Positions 21,458 to 33,955 of a DNA stretch of 64,000 bases are shown one piece after another; the first letter of the stretch is position 1, and the number at the start of each line of letters is the position of its first letter. The translations under genes and the position numbers were made by a program. Source of the DNA: Ceratocystis colombiana (Eukaryota > Ascomycota > Sordariomycetes > Microascales > Ceratocystidaceae); contig JAOSLS010000054.1 of assembly GCA_026419805.1 (NCBI GenBank), forward strand, positions 56,680-120,679, written 5' to 3'. The notes under the pieces are model-generated. The model was not told the origin of the DNA, did not search any database, and was given only the letters and a program-made list of their open reading frames with translations.

Positions 21458-23921
21458 GCTATTTCACTGGGGGAAGATATGCTGTGAAATGTGCTTGCTC
21501 ATTGATCTAAGCCAGTGTAGTACTCTAGAATGGAGTAGGATTTTGATCAAAAATAGGAACATGTCGGGTTCTCAATCTATCATATATCTTGCTGCTTCTA
21601 ATAGTGGGCTCGCTGCAACGCGCGACGTATTTTCGACTCTGACTATGAGAGGGATAGTTTCATTGTGAATATTCTCAGGGACGTGAAATCGTATTTCAAT
21701 TACGATACGAAAGAGGTAATGATGTGCTTTTAGCACGTTAATAAGGGCTGTGGGTTTTCCAAAGAAGCAGTCATAGTTGGCTGAAGTAGCCGGTATGACT
21801 TGTTGGTGCTGGCGGGAGTTGATGGAGGCGAACGGACTAGGTACGTTCATCTGCGCATTTACATATCCTGCCAGCAATGAATTGGCTGAAGAGCATACAA
21901 AGACTTAGGAGGCTGTGGGCAGTTTCAGAGTCAGTGTACGCCATGCAAACTTCACTTCCGTACATCGCAGCCACAATATAGACTTTCGTGTGTTCACGGG
22001 ATCTTAGCAAGAAGTCAAAAGCATTCCTAATGAGTCTCTTAGTGAGGATGCAACTGTGAGTGACTGATGCATAGGCCAAAGTTTAGTGATTCCTTTATGC
22101 ATTGTATGTAGTACGTACGCTGGGGGAATTTGGTAATTCGATAGGGTGCTGGTAGGCATCTAGCTGCCTCTCTATTTCGATGAATATTGCCATAAAAATC
22201 GCAGAAAATGTCTTGAACAATAGACTAGTGACTGCACTATCAAAAATGAGGTTACCAAGCCAAATATCGAGTGATGTGGTGTCAGCAGACGAGAAGGTAA
22301 TTAGAAAATAGGTTCAGGATCACCGACGACTTGACGGTGATTTGGGTGTTATGTATGAGGCTTTTCACACTTGGATGGTATGGTACTAAAGGTGCTATGC
22401 TGGTGCTACACATTTTGCTGGCGCCGTCATGCCCGACACTTTGCAGAATCACTACTGACAACACAGCTACAGCTGCATGAGCTTCTAGATTCCTGACTTC
22501 TTATGGAAAATATACGGCCGCTATTTTCATAGATGCTAGAGGTGAGCAGAGAAGATTTGTGCTGCCAAAGATTCGTTCCACTTGTGAGCGATGTAATGCT
22601 ACCATCTCACATGTTCACATCTCAAGTTGGAGACGGCCCGACCCTATGTTCTAGTCCCGTGCTTGGGCTTTTAGAAGGCCATTGCAATAAGTTTGTCTTT
22701 TTGTATTTGCTTCAGACGGCCTCCAAGTTGCTATTGTATCTAACCATCAATCAGAGTCTAAAGCTAGACATTTATCATTATGGAACTCACTGAACGTGAT
22801 GTTTAGTGTCTGCTTGGGAGAATGGGAAGTAAATAGTAAACCAAGATGACAGGAATGAAACAATGGAATGGAAAACACAAAAGAAAAGCCCACAAGACAG
22901 ACTGTATGTAACCGCCGCCAGTTATGGGAGGACTTAAAAGCACATGTCTTCGGATAGCCCGAGTATTATCGAACCTGCATGTGAGGACAGCACGAACCCG
23001 AGCGTGCAGGCTCGAGGATATATTTAGGGGCCCTGCTTTGAAGGCCCCTTCAGAACTCTCATTGGTAGCTGAAAATCATTATGCCGAAATCAGACTAGTC
23101 GCATTCAATCTAACGTATAGTTCGTGACCTTCACAACTTGATTCTGAGTCTGACAAAAAGGTTGGCTCGCGCCCCGATACTGGACATCACCGGAACATCA
23201 GTATTTCGCCCCTAAAAGTAAAAAAGGCCTGTGCAGAGATTATGGCTCTGCAGTGAGGCGGGTATTCGATATAAAGTTGCTAAGCACATAACCGCTTGGA
23301 GTGTTGCAGGGACATGTGCCGCAGAAGACTGCATTATAGAGCAATGACGTGAGGTCTCTGGCTTGCCCACATTTCGTCCCAAGTGTGGTTGTGCTTCCGT
23401 TTTTAATTCTTCTGCGCTCATACATTCCCCCACATCACAAGCTTCCACGGGTTTAAAGACGGAGTGAAACTGTCCAACAGTTGGTCATCTGCCATAGCAT
23501 GGAAAGGCTCGATGTCGAATCTGCATCATGCATAAGTTTAAATGACAAAGGCTTTGTGAATATTTCTGAGCTTCTTGGATAACCTTCGCCTTCGGGTTGC
23601 TGTCACGTCTGGTTTCCAGAATGTTGGGCATGTTCTTCCCTAGGCCCTCAGTAAGCTTGCTAGTTACATGCCCCTATTTGCGTATCTAATACGTAACTGC
23701 GGCTTGACTCTCGTCGTGAAAGCAGCTACTACAGCGGACCTACTGGCTCAGTGTTTTAGTAACGAGGCTGCTTTCCTTGGTTGTATAGGACGGTCCAAGT
23801 CATTGCATTTTCAAGTATCTGGATATAGCTAGAAGTTTGGTGTAGTGATTGGTTGCTAAACACGGCAGCAGCCCACCCGCCAGCTTTGCCCGTCGAAAAC
23901 GCAGTATTTGGGTAGTGAATC
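21458..23921. other. No gene called
   Basis: Minus-strand frames at 21572-21877, 21837-22079 and 22282-22464 lie head to tail and could be exon debris of one decayed gene, but no splice sites or motifs join them. Confidence 0.3.
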
Positions 23922-24790
23922 ATGCGGGTCGTTGTTGTTTCAGCTTGTTGTCAACAGATTTACAGCGTGGGCTGGGGCGCGTCTGCTGATGGATTTGAAT
24001 ATTCGGGATCTTCGGATTCATGTTTCTATGGCAGCATAGGCTATCAGCTGCAAGTATAGGTCTTTCTACTTAATGGGCTCGAGTCATCTGTGGCCAAGCC
24101 TCTTGATATAGTTTATTTCAGGGATTGCCACTGACCGACAGGTCTTCAGGTGAAAGTCCATATGGAGGAAACTATCAGCTTTCTCTCGGATACAGCCACC
24201 TCGGCGTGTTTCTCGGGTATCATGAAGACCAGCATGGTGGTTCTATTGATGTAGTATTGACGCGTCAAGTGTCTCTACAGCCCGCCCCTCATCGGTTTGC
24301 TTGACACTTCATCTGATCCCAGTGCAACGCCTGGGGAGTTTTTGGGCCCTGAAACCAGCTTTCTACTCCTGGTTAGCCTAGTGATATAAAGATTAAGGTT
24401 TCTAGTTTTAGTTGCGAGCTGGTTGGCTACGACCATGTCTACAATCGCTCTGCTGTGGAACAGGTTCGCTTGCTTACGTAGTAGAATTTCTGCGTAGGTG
24501 TGACAACTAGAGGGGCAAACTAGACATCTTGCTAACTACTTGCTCTTCCCAGACTCGAGGGCTCTTTGGGGGAGCGGCTAGTAGACGACAGGACTGGATG
24601 GGGACTTCCCAGCGTTGGACAACATTTCCAACATGGCAGCCAGGATAGCACCTGCATAATTCAAGGCGCTCTCAATCGAGGCACTCACTTCATGACGTAT
24701 GGATTCTCGGGCTTTGGTGTTGTCGGTTGGTCAAGTCGGCATGCCATCGGTGTCGCTGGATCGACAAAGTTGGGGGCAAGGAAAATATGA
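23922..24790 (+). pseudogene. Probable intron-containing gene or its remnant
   Basis: ATG 23922 opens an exon reading YSVGWGASADGFEYSGSSDS and on to GYQLQ, followed by a GT-AG intron (24054-24121) that keeps phase. The next exon reads GGNYQLSLGYSHLGVFLGYH and GGSIDVVLTRQ up to a stop at 24301. Further protein-like pieces follow: GYDHVYNRSAVEQ (24424-24462), then an intron end with a canonical GCTAAC branch and CCCAG (acceptor 24551-24552). The last piece has TGWGLPSVGQHF, TYGFSGFGVVGW and a stop at 24788-24790. Gly/Tyr/Ser-rich strands suggest a beta-rich secreted-type protein; I do not recognise it. Whether these are one gene, two, or relics is open. Confidence 0.35.
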
Positions 24791-25602
24791 GGATTGTGTG
24801 CCACTCACACAAAATACAGGAGGACCTTCCGTTGCATCTGCATGCACTAGCACTCATCCAGGTGATTACTGTCAGCAGGAGTCTAGTTCGCGGTTTCCAT
24901 AGCTCTACGTTAGGGAGCTGAAGGCAGTGTATGTTGGGGGCGGGTTTCCACATAGAGACAAGCATACCCCTCACATAGAGAGGGAGATGTCGACTGCCTC
25001 CTGGAGATCTTACGCGTTGACATGAGTGGAGAACTAGCCCCAACGTCGACTATGGCCATAGTGCTGGATGACGGAGCTTTCCGGGTAGGGGTTATCTTCT
25101 GACCAAGGACGAGAGCTGCTGCTTTCACCAGGGGTGTATCGATATCGATGAGCGATGGGAAGATCAACCAGCTGTTGTCATGGCATGGCGATCCTTCAGC
25201 TCGTGCGCGGCGGCGGTAGGAATACAAATTTTCGCGGTGTGAAAAAATAAAGAAAACAAGTGAGTTGTGGCTTTGGTGTAGGTAGCCGATCCTGAGACGC
25301 TTCTGCTTCATTGATGTGGAATCGGCACTTTTTGCCCAGAAGAAAAAGAAAAAAAAAAAGGGCGAAAGTAGATGTCCCTCGACGGAGAGGCCTCCCTTCC
25401 CTGTATTAGTCATCCATGTTACCCAGCAGCCTCAGCATAGGTACTGGTTCGGCACTTTCTTGGTTATGGGTGATAGGACGATGCGTAATTGTAGGAGTGA
25501 AACAGATTTAAATTAACACTGCTTACAGGTTGGACATAAATTCTATGATTGTATAGAAATAGTTCGTGAATTGATGACATGGCAAGGCAGAAGATTGGCT
25601 GC
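24791..25602. other. No gene called
   Basis: Plus-strand codons continue protein-like to about 24900 (TQNTGGPSVASA). A 167-codon minus-strand frame at 24910-25413 contains a poly-Phe tract from an A-run and no domain; it is probably a chance frame. Confidence 0.3.
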
Positions 25603-26442
25603 TCAGGAGCCAGGGCTAGTGCCTGAACAGCCCTCCCCAGAAGCCTCCAAAACAGCCTTGATATTCGCATCCGATGCCTCCTTTGCATCTTTTAAGGCAG
25701 CTTTTAAATCTTCTTCAGCAGCGAACTCGTCAGCATAGGCATCAGCAGAGCTCACCACAGGGGCGTCCGTGGGGGGTGGCTTTTTAAATGAGAACATCAT
25801 GACGTTAGCAAGCCTAGGCTCCCCATCGATGTTGCGCACCTGCCTCTCTTGCCGGTTGATTACAATTTTGTCGATGTTAGCCCCTGGGACCATCGTGGAT
25901 GCCCTTTGGTAGAATGAATTTTTGGAAAAGGCGGACCATTTATCTTCATCCTTGGGGGTCATTGCGATCCGAGCCTTGGGGTCGAGCAGCCTGGTTCTAC
26001 GGTAATTCCTGATTTCTATATTGACCTTTGCGTTGTCAACATCCATCGCAACCCACTTCATGTTCTCGGGCTTCATGTCCTTTCTGGCGCAGAGACGTTC
26101 AAAGATTTCATAGAGCTCTAGTTTGTTATCGTTAAAAATTTCCTGGTCTAGGTTGTTGTCGAAGATAGTAGTGACTTTGCGTTTGGTATTGATGTAAAGA
26201 TAGAGAAGTGGGCGCGGCAGATACGGATTGTATCTTGAAGAATGGACCATGACGCCATCATCACTGAGGTAATTGACTGTGTAGCCATGCTCTTCAAGAT
26301 ATAAATCAGCGGGATGCGCGCTATCAGATGACGACGCTATCGTGATGGCATCAGGAGACTGAATAGCATCGGAGGAGCCAGGCTCATAGTCATTAAACCA
26401 TGGAAACGGTAGGCAGAAGGAGACCAAGTGTGCGAGCCGCAT
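25603..26442 (-). CDS. Array-family protein, member 5 (279 aa), unknown function
   Basis: Intronless, on the minus strand. The frame is open from 26526, but the ATG at 26442 gives MRLAHLVSFCLPFPWF and lies 102 bp after the core promoter. Landmarks: EEHGYTV (50-56), PLLYLYIN (78-85), KVTTIFDNNLD (89-99), MKWVAMDVD (128-136), TPKDEDKW (162-169), MVPGANIDKIVI (184-195), RQER (197-200) and MMFSFK (215-220). The tail has AAEEDLKAALKDAKEAS and ends near GCSG. The closest parent of the deleted copy at 30989-31188, judging by shared SFCL and LEASG segments. Confidence 0.88.
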   Translation of the reverse strand: MRLAHLVSFCLPFPWFNDYEPGSSDAIQSPDAITIASSSDSAHPADLYLEEHGYTVNYLSDDGVMVHSSRYNPYLPRPLLYLYINTKRKVTTIFDNNLDQEIFNDNKLELYEIFERLCARKDMKPENMKWVAMDVDNAKVNIEIRNYRRTRLLDPKARIAMTPKDEDKWSAFSKNSFYQRASTMVPGANIDKIVINRQERQVRNIDGEPRLANVMMFSFKKPPPTDAPVVSSADAYADEFAAEEDLKAALKDAKEASDANIKAVLEASGEGCSGTSPGS

Positions 26443-26543
26443 GCTGGGCGATGGTCTGGACAGGATAGAAAGACGGCAAGGAGAGAGTATGGAAGCTTCG
26501 TGGAAGATACAAAGGAATCCCCTCATTTATGGGTATAATGGAG

Positions 26544-26552
26544 GTATTTATT
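26544..26552 (-). promoter_or_regulatory. TATA-like core promoter, member 5
   Basis: AATAAATAC on the minus strand followed by CTCC, 102 bp before the ATG at 26442. Confidence 0.6.
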
Positions 26553-29500
26553 TGGTTCCTTTTTTTTCATTCCCGCTAGTCTACAAAATTTGTCATGGCA
26601 CAACATTTTAACAAGAAAATAGGTTAAATGTGCCGCCAGTAGATTGCTCTGTTGATCTACGAAAAATATAGACCAGAAATAGGGCCATGACGCACTGAAT
26701 ATTAACCCATGGCGGCCTGCAAAAGGCTCCATCTAAGGCATCAACGGAGATAAGTCCCATGTCTAATTTAGAGTCCCATCTTACTCTAAGCACATGAACA
26801 GCTTATGGGCATTGCATCGTTTGATCTTGGTGATTCTAGCAGACGTTAAATAAATTCAAGCTTATGGGCACTATTAAGATAGAGCTACACATGCATACAA
26901 TGAATGACATTGCCACTTTGGCTCGTCCAGAAAAAAAGAGGGCAAAGTGCGACGGTAAACTCACAATTCTAACTACCCGCTCGCCTGTTCTGCGCTTTTT
27001 ACCATGGACTAGGAAAGCCGGTTTACAATGGAGCTCTAGCAATCTAATCTCTACTAACTTGGCTTCCATTTCATACGCTAATTCGCGGCGTCCGCGCTTG
27101 ATCGGGCGCGCGGAATCCGATAGGCTGCTAAATGGCCTGGCGCCCCCAACTCAGCACCCCTAACCCAGCACCCCGCGATCAGTAGCCCACCAAAATGTTC
27201 CCCCGCCCTGCCCCATCGGGTGGGTCGTTTTCCGATATCTGAGCCTTTGTGGCTCGATCTCACTTGGCTGCTTGGCTGAGTGTTGTCATAACCTTGGCCT
27301 TGCTATATTCCGATGGTTCGCTGCCCAAGAATGCGCTGCATGTTGACGGCTGCCTGAGGGCGGCAGATTGGCAGTGCGGGTTATTGGTCGGAATTTCCTG
27401 TTTCCCACCCATTCCATCAACCAGCCCTACAGCTTTTCTGCCAAGATTCATGTGAACGTTTTCCAAAACCGGTTATTATGCAGGGTTCTTCTTACCTATT
27501 AATCGCCACTGATAAGCACACTGTAGTTCTAGATCTAGACCATTGATAAAGACACAGGCCAACTAGCTGGGTAGCAATGTTTTGTCAGTTTCAGCCAATC
27601 AAGTAATACCATTTGCACCACCCACAAAAGATTCTAAAATTGCATAGTTTCAACATGCTTTGGCCGCCTCGCTACTGTTTCTTTCATCTTATTCTGTGCT
27701 TTCATCGTAGTGGGCCTTCGACAGAGGCCTAGCCAACGCTATGATGGGTAGGATAAGAGCTTTGGCTGGTCTTTGCATAGCTGCCGGCAATCGGATTTGG
27801 CCGAGATCGCCACCTATGCCCTAGAAAATGGGGCCTGCCCTTATCATGCCTGCGAAAAGGTGTTTCGGCTTACTCGGTTTGCTATCAAAAACATAGTCGG
27901 CTCTCAGCTTGGCGGCCAATAACTGTCGATTAAGCAGCAAGGCAACATGAGCGGGGTGAGTACAACTCCTGGCAATCGAAACCAAGTAGTTGTGTCCATG
28001 CATCTTGAACGGCTTATATTAGTCGGCTCCTATGCAAACGCCGCCAAAAGGTCTGCCATCCCTCGACCGATTAGAGAAACGAAAGATTGTGCAGGAACTA
28101 GAGAATGCGAAAGAAAAACTAGCCAGTAAATCGCAGCGAAAACTATGGACTTGTTTTCTGCAGGCAGTGCCGTGCATTGATGGGCCACAGGCTGACTTGT
28201 AGTTTATTAGCTCAGTATCGTCCGATCTTGTTTCTTGTTGTGCTCTGGGGATCTGCCTTGTGTTCCTTGTATCTATTTCAATCCATCGATCCTCCTCTCT
28301 TTGGGACTTCGACTGGGGGGATTTTGCATCTGGATTGGTGTGGCATTAGGTCTGCACGATAACATACCTGCATTGTTCTTGCATATATTATGTGTTGTGA
28401 CATATATGTTCTTGCGTAATATGTACAGATTGAACTGTTCATCTAGGAGATTCACAATGCATATGTGCAGGGTACTCACCCGAAGTTGTTCCGAAAACGG
28501 TAATCCGGACGATAGCCCTCGTTCACGTGACCGCACAGTGGTGCGTATTCTTCGCTCACAAAATTTTCACCTCATAGATGTGGACAATTAATGGATAATC
28601 GCTTTCTGCTCAACAGCCGAATGTCGGCTTGGCCACGTTCCAACACTTCTTCCCTAAGCTGGGAAAACAACAAGGAACATAAGAGGAGGAAGGAAAAAAA
28701 GCCCTGGCGGTGCCGTCACAGCCTCAGCTAGAAGGTTTGTGCAATCTTTTCCTTTTTCTTTTCATGTCGATGGGTAGGAGGACCCTGGTGCATCGGCACC
28801 ACCTAGCTTAACTTTAGCGCCGATTTGCTTCCGGTCTTTCGGATTTCTCGCCTGCGATAGGTGCAATCTTAGGTCTCTTATCTCCATAATGATCCTTTTA
28901 AGGTTGTAGAGACGTCAAATTAGCTTTGTTATAGCTGTCAGAAGATGACAACACAGTGGGACTAGTATGACAGGGGCCGATGAAATGTCAATCAGGAACT
29001 CGGAGCGGCTAATGCGATAGTGGTTTCTGCGAAATATGGTCATCCTTGACCATTTTCATCCAATAATGAAGTACAGGGAAACCCGCGCCTGTGCAACTGT
29101 TTAAAAGTGTAGCTATTAGCTTCATGCACATGGAGGGTAGCCTAACGTACTCTCTAACTGTGCCCATGGTGGATAAGCATTACACTGTACACACTTACAT
29201 TACATGTGTAAAGTCCAAGTGAGGGGCACAGTGATTAGGCTCAGATATAGAGCAGGTAATGTCTGCCCATGCACTCCTATGCGCAAAAGAAATGTGTCTA
29301 TATTCGCCTGCCGAGTCATGCAGAGAGGACTGGACAGTCTCGGGGAGGGTGGCAGGCAGGCTGGAGAGTCCCTTAAGACCACAAGCAGGATTCCTGGGCT
29401 CGATCTGAAGCTGGAAGTTGATTTTACAGAGTCTGGGACATAAACGCAGCAGGGCTATAGCGGATCTCAAGCCCTTTAGTTAGTGTGAAAACTCGGCTTC

Positions 29501-30988
29501 CGTCGGCAGTATTTCTCCGGCTCTGTTGCAAGCACTCGGACCTCAAGGACGGCGCTAAGTGGAAACCACCGATGTCTCATCTTTCCATCGTGACTACTCT
29601 TCTTACGTCGCAATCGCATTCTCCAACTACTAACCGTCTCACCATGAACTAGTGGTTTGAGATTCAGCCACAAGGACAGATATGGTTTGGAGAAGGGGTT
29701 CACCTCCAGATATTTAAGTAGCTCGTACAAGCACTCGTTAGAAGATAAAAGACACACAATACAAGATCAACTTTATACACGCTCTCGCATCTAAGTCTTC
29801 ACCAAGACTCAGACTTCTCGCTAAGTTGCTTCTCACAGTTAGCAGCTAGAAGGAAGCATGGAAAACTTACTTGAAGACGCATTTTGAAGGGAACACAGCG
29901 GGTGGGGTTGACTTGGGGATAGGATTATCGGCAATAAATGGATCTCTTACTACATATCAAGCGAGCTAGAAGTATGCTGAAAGTCTTGCAAAGCACTGCC
30001 AACAGATTAAGGGAACTAGAAGCCTAGAGAGCCGCCAAAATGATTTATCCAGATGTCTGATGATCAGCCTCACTTAGTATGGTCTTGTTGTTAGCCCGGG
30101 AAAGGAGATGATCTAATAGCACGTAGACAATGTCTGTTCAGATGAAAGTCTCGCGATCTATTTGCTTTGAATTTCTGCAGGAAGCCCTCGACGGTACATT
30201 TTCTAAACGCAAGCATCTCTAGAGCGAGAGAGGGTCTGTCACTCGATAATCGGGGTTTTCCTAGAAACTGTCATAGTATTGGCAGACCCAAGACTAGTAT
30301 CAGTAAACTCATGTCTAATTATAAGTCGAAGTAGAGAGCATTTCGCTGTACGGTGGGTAGATTGTTAACCGGCTCAAATGATCCAGCTTACCTTGGATTG
30401 TTCAACATGTGTTGCTTTTGGTCTTTATAATGGTCCTTATAAGGGTGTAGTTAAGAATCTGCCCGGTATTAAAGCAGCTGTGTTGCAGCAGATTTATTTC
30501 GAAGGGAGCTATATCTTGCCTATGAATCGACGGGACGGATAGATGCTCTAACATTGAAAGAAGGCAGGCTTTGCTAGCTCGCCCACGCATATTACTCCAG
30601 CTTTGGATATAGTTCATACCGCTCATACTAGTAGTTGTGAGATATAGTGTGCAGGATATACACTTCATTAGGCTTGCTACATTCAACGGTTCAAGGACAT
30701 ATCATGTTTTAATCTGGTGGGATCTGTCCAAGTATGAGTTAGTTCCAATCTTGGCAGCACCCTCTCCCCATGTCTCACCCTTTGTCAGTTCATGTCCGCA
30801 GCATTTATACTTTGCTCGGTATTTACTCAAGCTCAAACGACGGATAAAAACATGTATCGGCAAAGGGTGATAAGGTAAAACTAGTACCCTATGTAGCCTA
30901 GATGCGCCTGCTGTGGCTGCCCTGGGATAGCATCAAGGAGGATGCAACATTACAGAAGGTAGCACATTTAAAGAACTGAATGTCTGTC
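26553..30988. other. Long stretch without a supported gene
   Basis: Short frames on both strands, none with a recognisable motif. An inverted GGCC/AAAGCTTT-like pair lies at 27724-27785, on the upstream side of member 5. The minus-strand frame 29476-29757 (93 codons) has plausible composition but no partner. Confidence 0.35.
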
Positions 30989-31188
30989 TCAACAATCCGC
31001 CCCAGAAGCCTCTAAGAGAGCCTTTACAATCTCTAAGATCCCACACGTCGTAGCCGTGGTCCGCCAGGTATGAAGTAGCAGAATTCACAGCATCGGACGG
31101 CCCTGCCCTAGCAGCACCAGTGGTGCTAGGCAGACAGCTCCTAGGACATGGCAATGATAAACAAAAAGACACGAAGTGAGAGAATTAT
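30989..31188 (-). pseudogene. Internally deleted array-family copy (member 6)
   Basis: On the minus strand, the sequence encodes a family N-terminus (SFCLSLPCPRSC), linker and LADHGYDVWDLRD. It then jumps directly into the C-terminal tail KALLEASGADC-stop (stop at 30989) in another frame. About 700 bp of core (KVTTI, WIVMD, EID, FSFK) is missing. The start codon position reads ATA (31186-31188), and the first codons are shifted one base relative to the rest. No TATA-like box is seen in front. Dead copy, probably derived from a gene like the one at 26442. Confidence 0.85.
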
Positions 31189-31424
31189 ACACTGGGTTGT
31201 GGTGGTATACCAAGTAGGAAAGGAAGGTAGACACGGAGAGATGCTGAAATCTGAGCGACGGGCAATAACAAAGGAGTTCTATCGTATCCCCGGATATAAA
31301 AGGCGTTTATGCTTTTCTATGATTTCAAACTGTTCCTATTTACAAGATTCTAGCACGGAGCAGGCTCATAAAACGTTTAATAATAATGGCGAAACTTGAC
31401 CTGCTAATTAGCCCTAACTATCAG

Positions 31425-31656
31425 CAAAAGAAATGGCCAAGAGTCTCAAGCCACGATGCGGCAAGTACTGGCCTGAGCTCATCCACAAAAGCCTCCGAGC
31501 CATCTACGGAGATAGGTAATAGATGGGGTTTAGAGCTCTGCCTACTAAGACATCAACAGCTTATACGTATTACGAATCAACGGCGACCAGTACACGCGCA
31601 AGATCGCCGTCCTCAAAATGGCTCATCAACGAAAACCCCAAAGAGAGCGGTATTGA
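31425..31656 (+). pseudogene. Two-exon coding remnant, unknown protein
   Basis: The exon begins after a CTAAC branch and TATCAG acceptor (31423-31424) and encodes KEMAKSLKPRCGKYWPELIH, then KSLRAIYGD. A 44-bp intron (GTAATA to CAACAG, 31516-31559) with a CTACTAAG branch region follows. The second exon continues in phase with LYVLRINGDQYTRKIAVLKM and stops at 31654-31656. Splice signals and composition argue for real coding origin. No upstream exon could be fixed and the family is not recognised. Confidence 0.3.
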
Positions 31657-33802
31657 ACCTAGATTTTTGCTCATCCATGCGCTCCGCCTCTTTTGCTTAG
31701 TTCCCTTCTGCCATCTACTCTAGTACAGGGACTCCATAGATCGCCCACGACTGCACAGTTTGTGTGTGCTTTTTATTTCTTTATTTTCTATATTCTGATT
31801 TGGAATGGCGAGGTAAAGGGAACTCATGCCGTTAGCCGCATTCCAATTATTGTCCGACTTCTTGAGCACGCAGAAAGCCACTCAGCAGGCAGTTGTCCCC
31901 TTCGTAACACTCTGTGGCCGGTATCCTATCAGACTGTATCTCCTTTCGGGGCTGGGGGATGACTACCTGATATCTTAGCTTCAGCCACCATGGCTGATCT
32001 CAGTGGCTTAGAAGAGCCAGTTGTCGCGGCCTGCTGTGGCGCCCAAGCTTTCTAACTAGAAATCTATGTTCTTTATCGAAAAAGCCCCCAAGAATTACAG
32101 GCTAAGGCATACACATTTCAAATCTATAAGACAAGATATAGGCAGGCCGAGGGCATAGCTTCATAATAAGTCGGCATTTAAGCTGCCTTTATACCTTTAC
32201 CCCAAGATCCAAAAAGGCCTATGCCCAAATTGACAGGTAGTGCACTAACGTTGGTGCCTCCAGGTCTATATCACCTTGATTCTAGCTGCCCATACACAAA
32301 AGATCAACCAGCCGTGCAGGCACAAAATTTCACCCAACTTAGCACATCAATTGTCCAAGAACTGATCCTACATCTAGCGTAAACTTGCGGCGTGCGCGTG
32401 CTTTCAGATCATGGCCCTCTTTGCTACTGCAATAGATCTTAATATACTTTGGTTCCTATTTCTTTTCCTCTCCATGAGCCTCGTCTATCTTGCGCTTTAT
32501 TTCTTTCCCAGTTCATGTATAAGCCCTGTGGTGTGATGGCGAGACGTTGATCTTTTGTGCGCTTTTAGGTATAGAACATATAAGTGCCAAGGTGCTAGTT
32601 TTTAGGCATGGAGCGCGTCTATAGACCGCCGCGCAGCAGCCGCCCTCTTTTATATTGTCGACTTGTTATTGCAGTATAGTTATAGCCTCGCCACCCTCTT
32701 AAGTTGTCACCTCTTGATTCTACATGTCTCGCGGTTGGGCTGATAGGATAGTGCAGTCTTGCAGTCACCTAATCGTATCCCCTCTGTCGGTTTAGCCATG
32801 CTCTGACAGTCTGCATTACAGAGCCTTGGCTGCTTCTTTTTTTCCTCTTCGATTTTCGCCAACTTCCTGATATCGGATTTGACCGAGATCGCCATTTTGA
32901 GCCTACAAACAAAGCGTGGATGTAGCATTTAACTTGATTATGCCCATGACATGCGTAAGGTTTATGCAACTTACTAGCTAGTAAGCCTTCCTTAGCCGCT
33001 AACCCAGATTAAGTCACGTGTTCTTGTCTGAATGTCTGCTTAGTCATGTTCTGACGATGCATCTCTAGCCCGATACTAACGCCCCTCATCGGCAGCACCT
33101 CCTACTTTCTTGGGCTGATTCCAACTGGCTCGGATTTTCTTGCGATTACGTCTTCTTTCGAAAAGCATCCAAAGAACTGCATGTCTAGCTGTATGGGGAA
33201 GGAAAAATGCAAGGTTTAAAGCCTGGAAAAAAGGCCTTGCCCCGGCCATCTATTCACTAGACCAAGAATCCGGATCGGGTTTGAAAACCTACCTAGAAAC
33301 CCTCCCGCCAAGACCTGGTCAGCAAATTCTACAAATTCTCTTTTCCAATTTGTTGTTCATTAAGTCTGTTCATTGCACTATTTTTCATTCGGCAGCTAAA
33401 TGTATCGGTTGTCGCTTTTTTTTGTCCAAGCCGATCTTACCAAAATATATCCCGAGACAAAGCTTTCCAAGCATATACAACTGGACTAATAGAATAGATG
33501 CGTCACCCTATTCTCTCGACGCAGTTCTAATAGGACTCCGGCCTGCCGGCAAATAACTACCTTGAGCGCTGTTTTGCGAACGATCTCTCGGATTTGTCAC
33601 TTTTCATGAGGACACGGATGCTCGCGACCTCGCACGGATCAGCATCCGGTGCTTTGCAGGCTGAAGCGCTGCTTACCGTTTCCTCGATTTTCAAAGATAG
33701 ATACACCAGAATCCAGGTCAAAGCTGAATGCGTTTGATGACATAGCGTGGAAAACGTGTAGAAATATAGCGTAAAATGTGATAGGACGTGAAGACAGAAG
33801 TC

Positions 33803-33812
33803 TTGATAAATA
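33803..33812 (+). promoter_or_regulatory. Diverged TATA-like box, member 7
   Basis: TTGATAAATAGCTGTGG, about 150 bp before ATG 33956; a weaker match to the family box. Confidence 0.4.
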
Positions 33813-33955
33813 GCTGTGGAAAGCCCCGTGGAAGAGCCAGCCCTTTTACTTGACTTTCACCACCACGCCACACTTCTTCCACCATCTCACCGTCTACACC
33901 TTTTCTTCCTTCCTTTTTGCTTCCAGCCCTTGCATTTGATTAATTTGTTTCCAAC

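Larger units (their letters stand above)
31189..33955. other. Spacer with one possible spliced fragment
   Basis: Apart from the candidate at 31425-31656, no supported gene. A partial upstream-box match (GACAAAGCTTTCC) lies at 33456-33468, about 490 bp before member 7. Confidence 0.35.

Noticed and set aside
24490..24830. Minus-strand spliced reading (HIFLAPNFVDPATPMACRL... with a 37-bp intron)
   Set aside because: Protein-like, but the intron would be unusually short and the upstream acceptor is poor; the plus-strand reading has a canonical branch point and acceptor.
24910..25413. 167-codon minus frame with a poly-Phe run
   Set aside because: The Phe run comes from an A-rich tract; composition and context do not support a protein.
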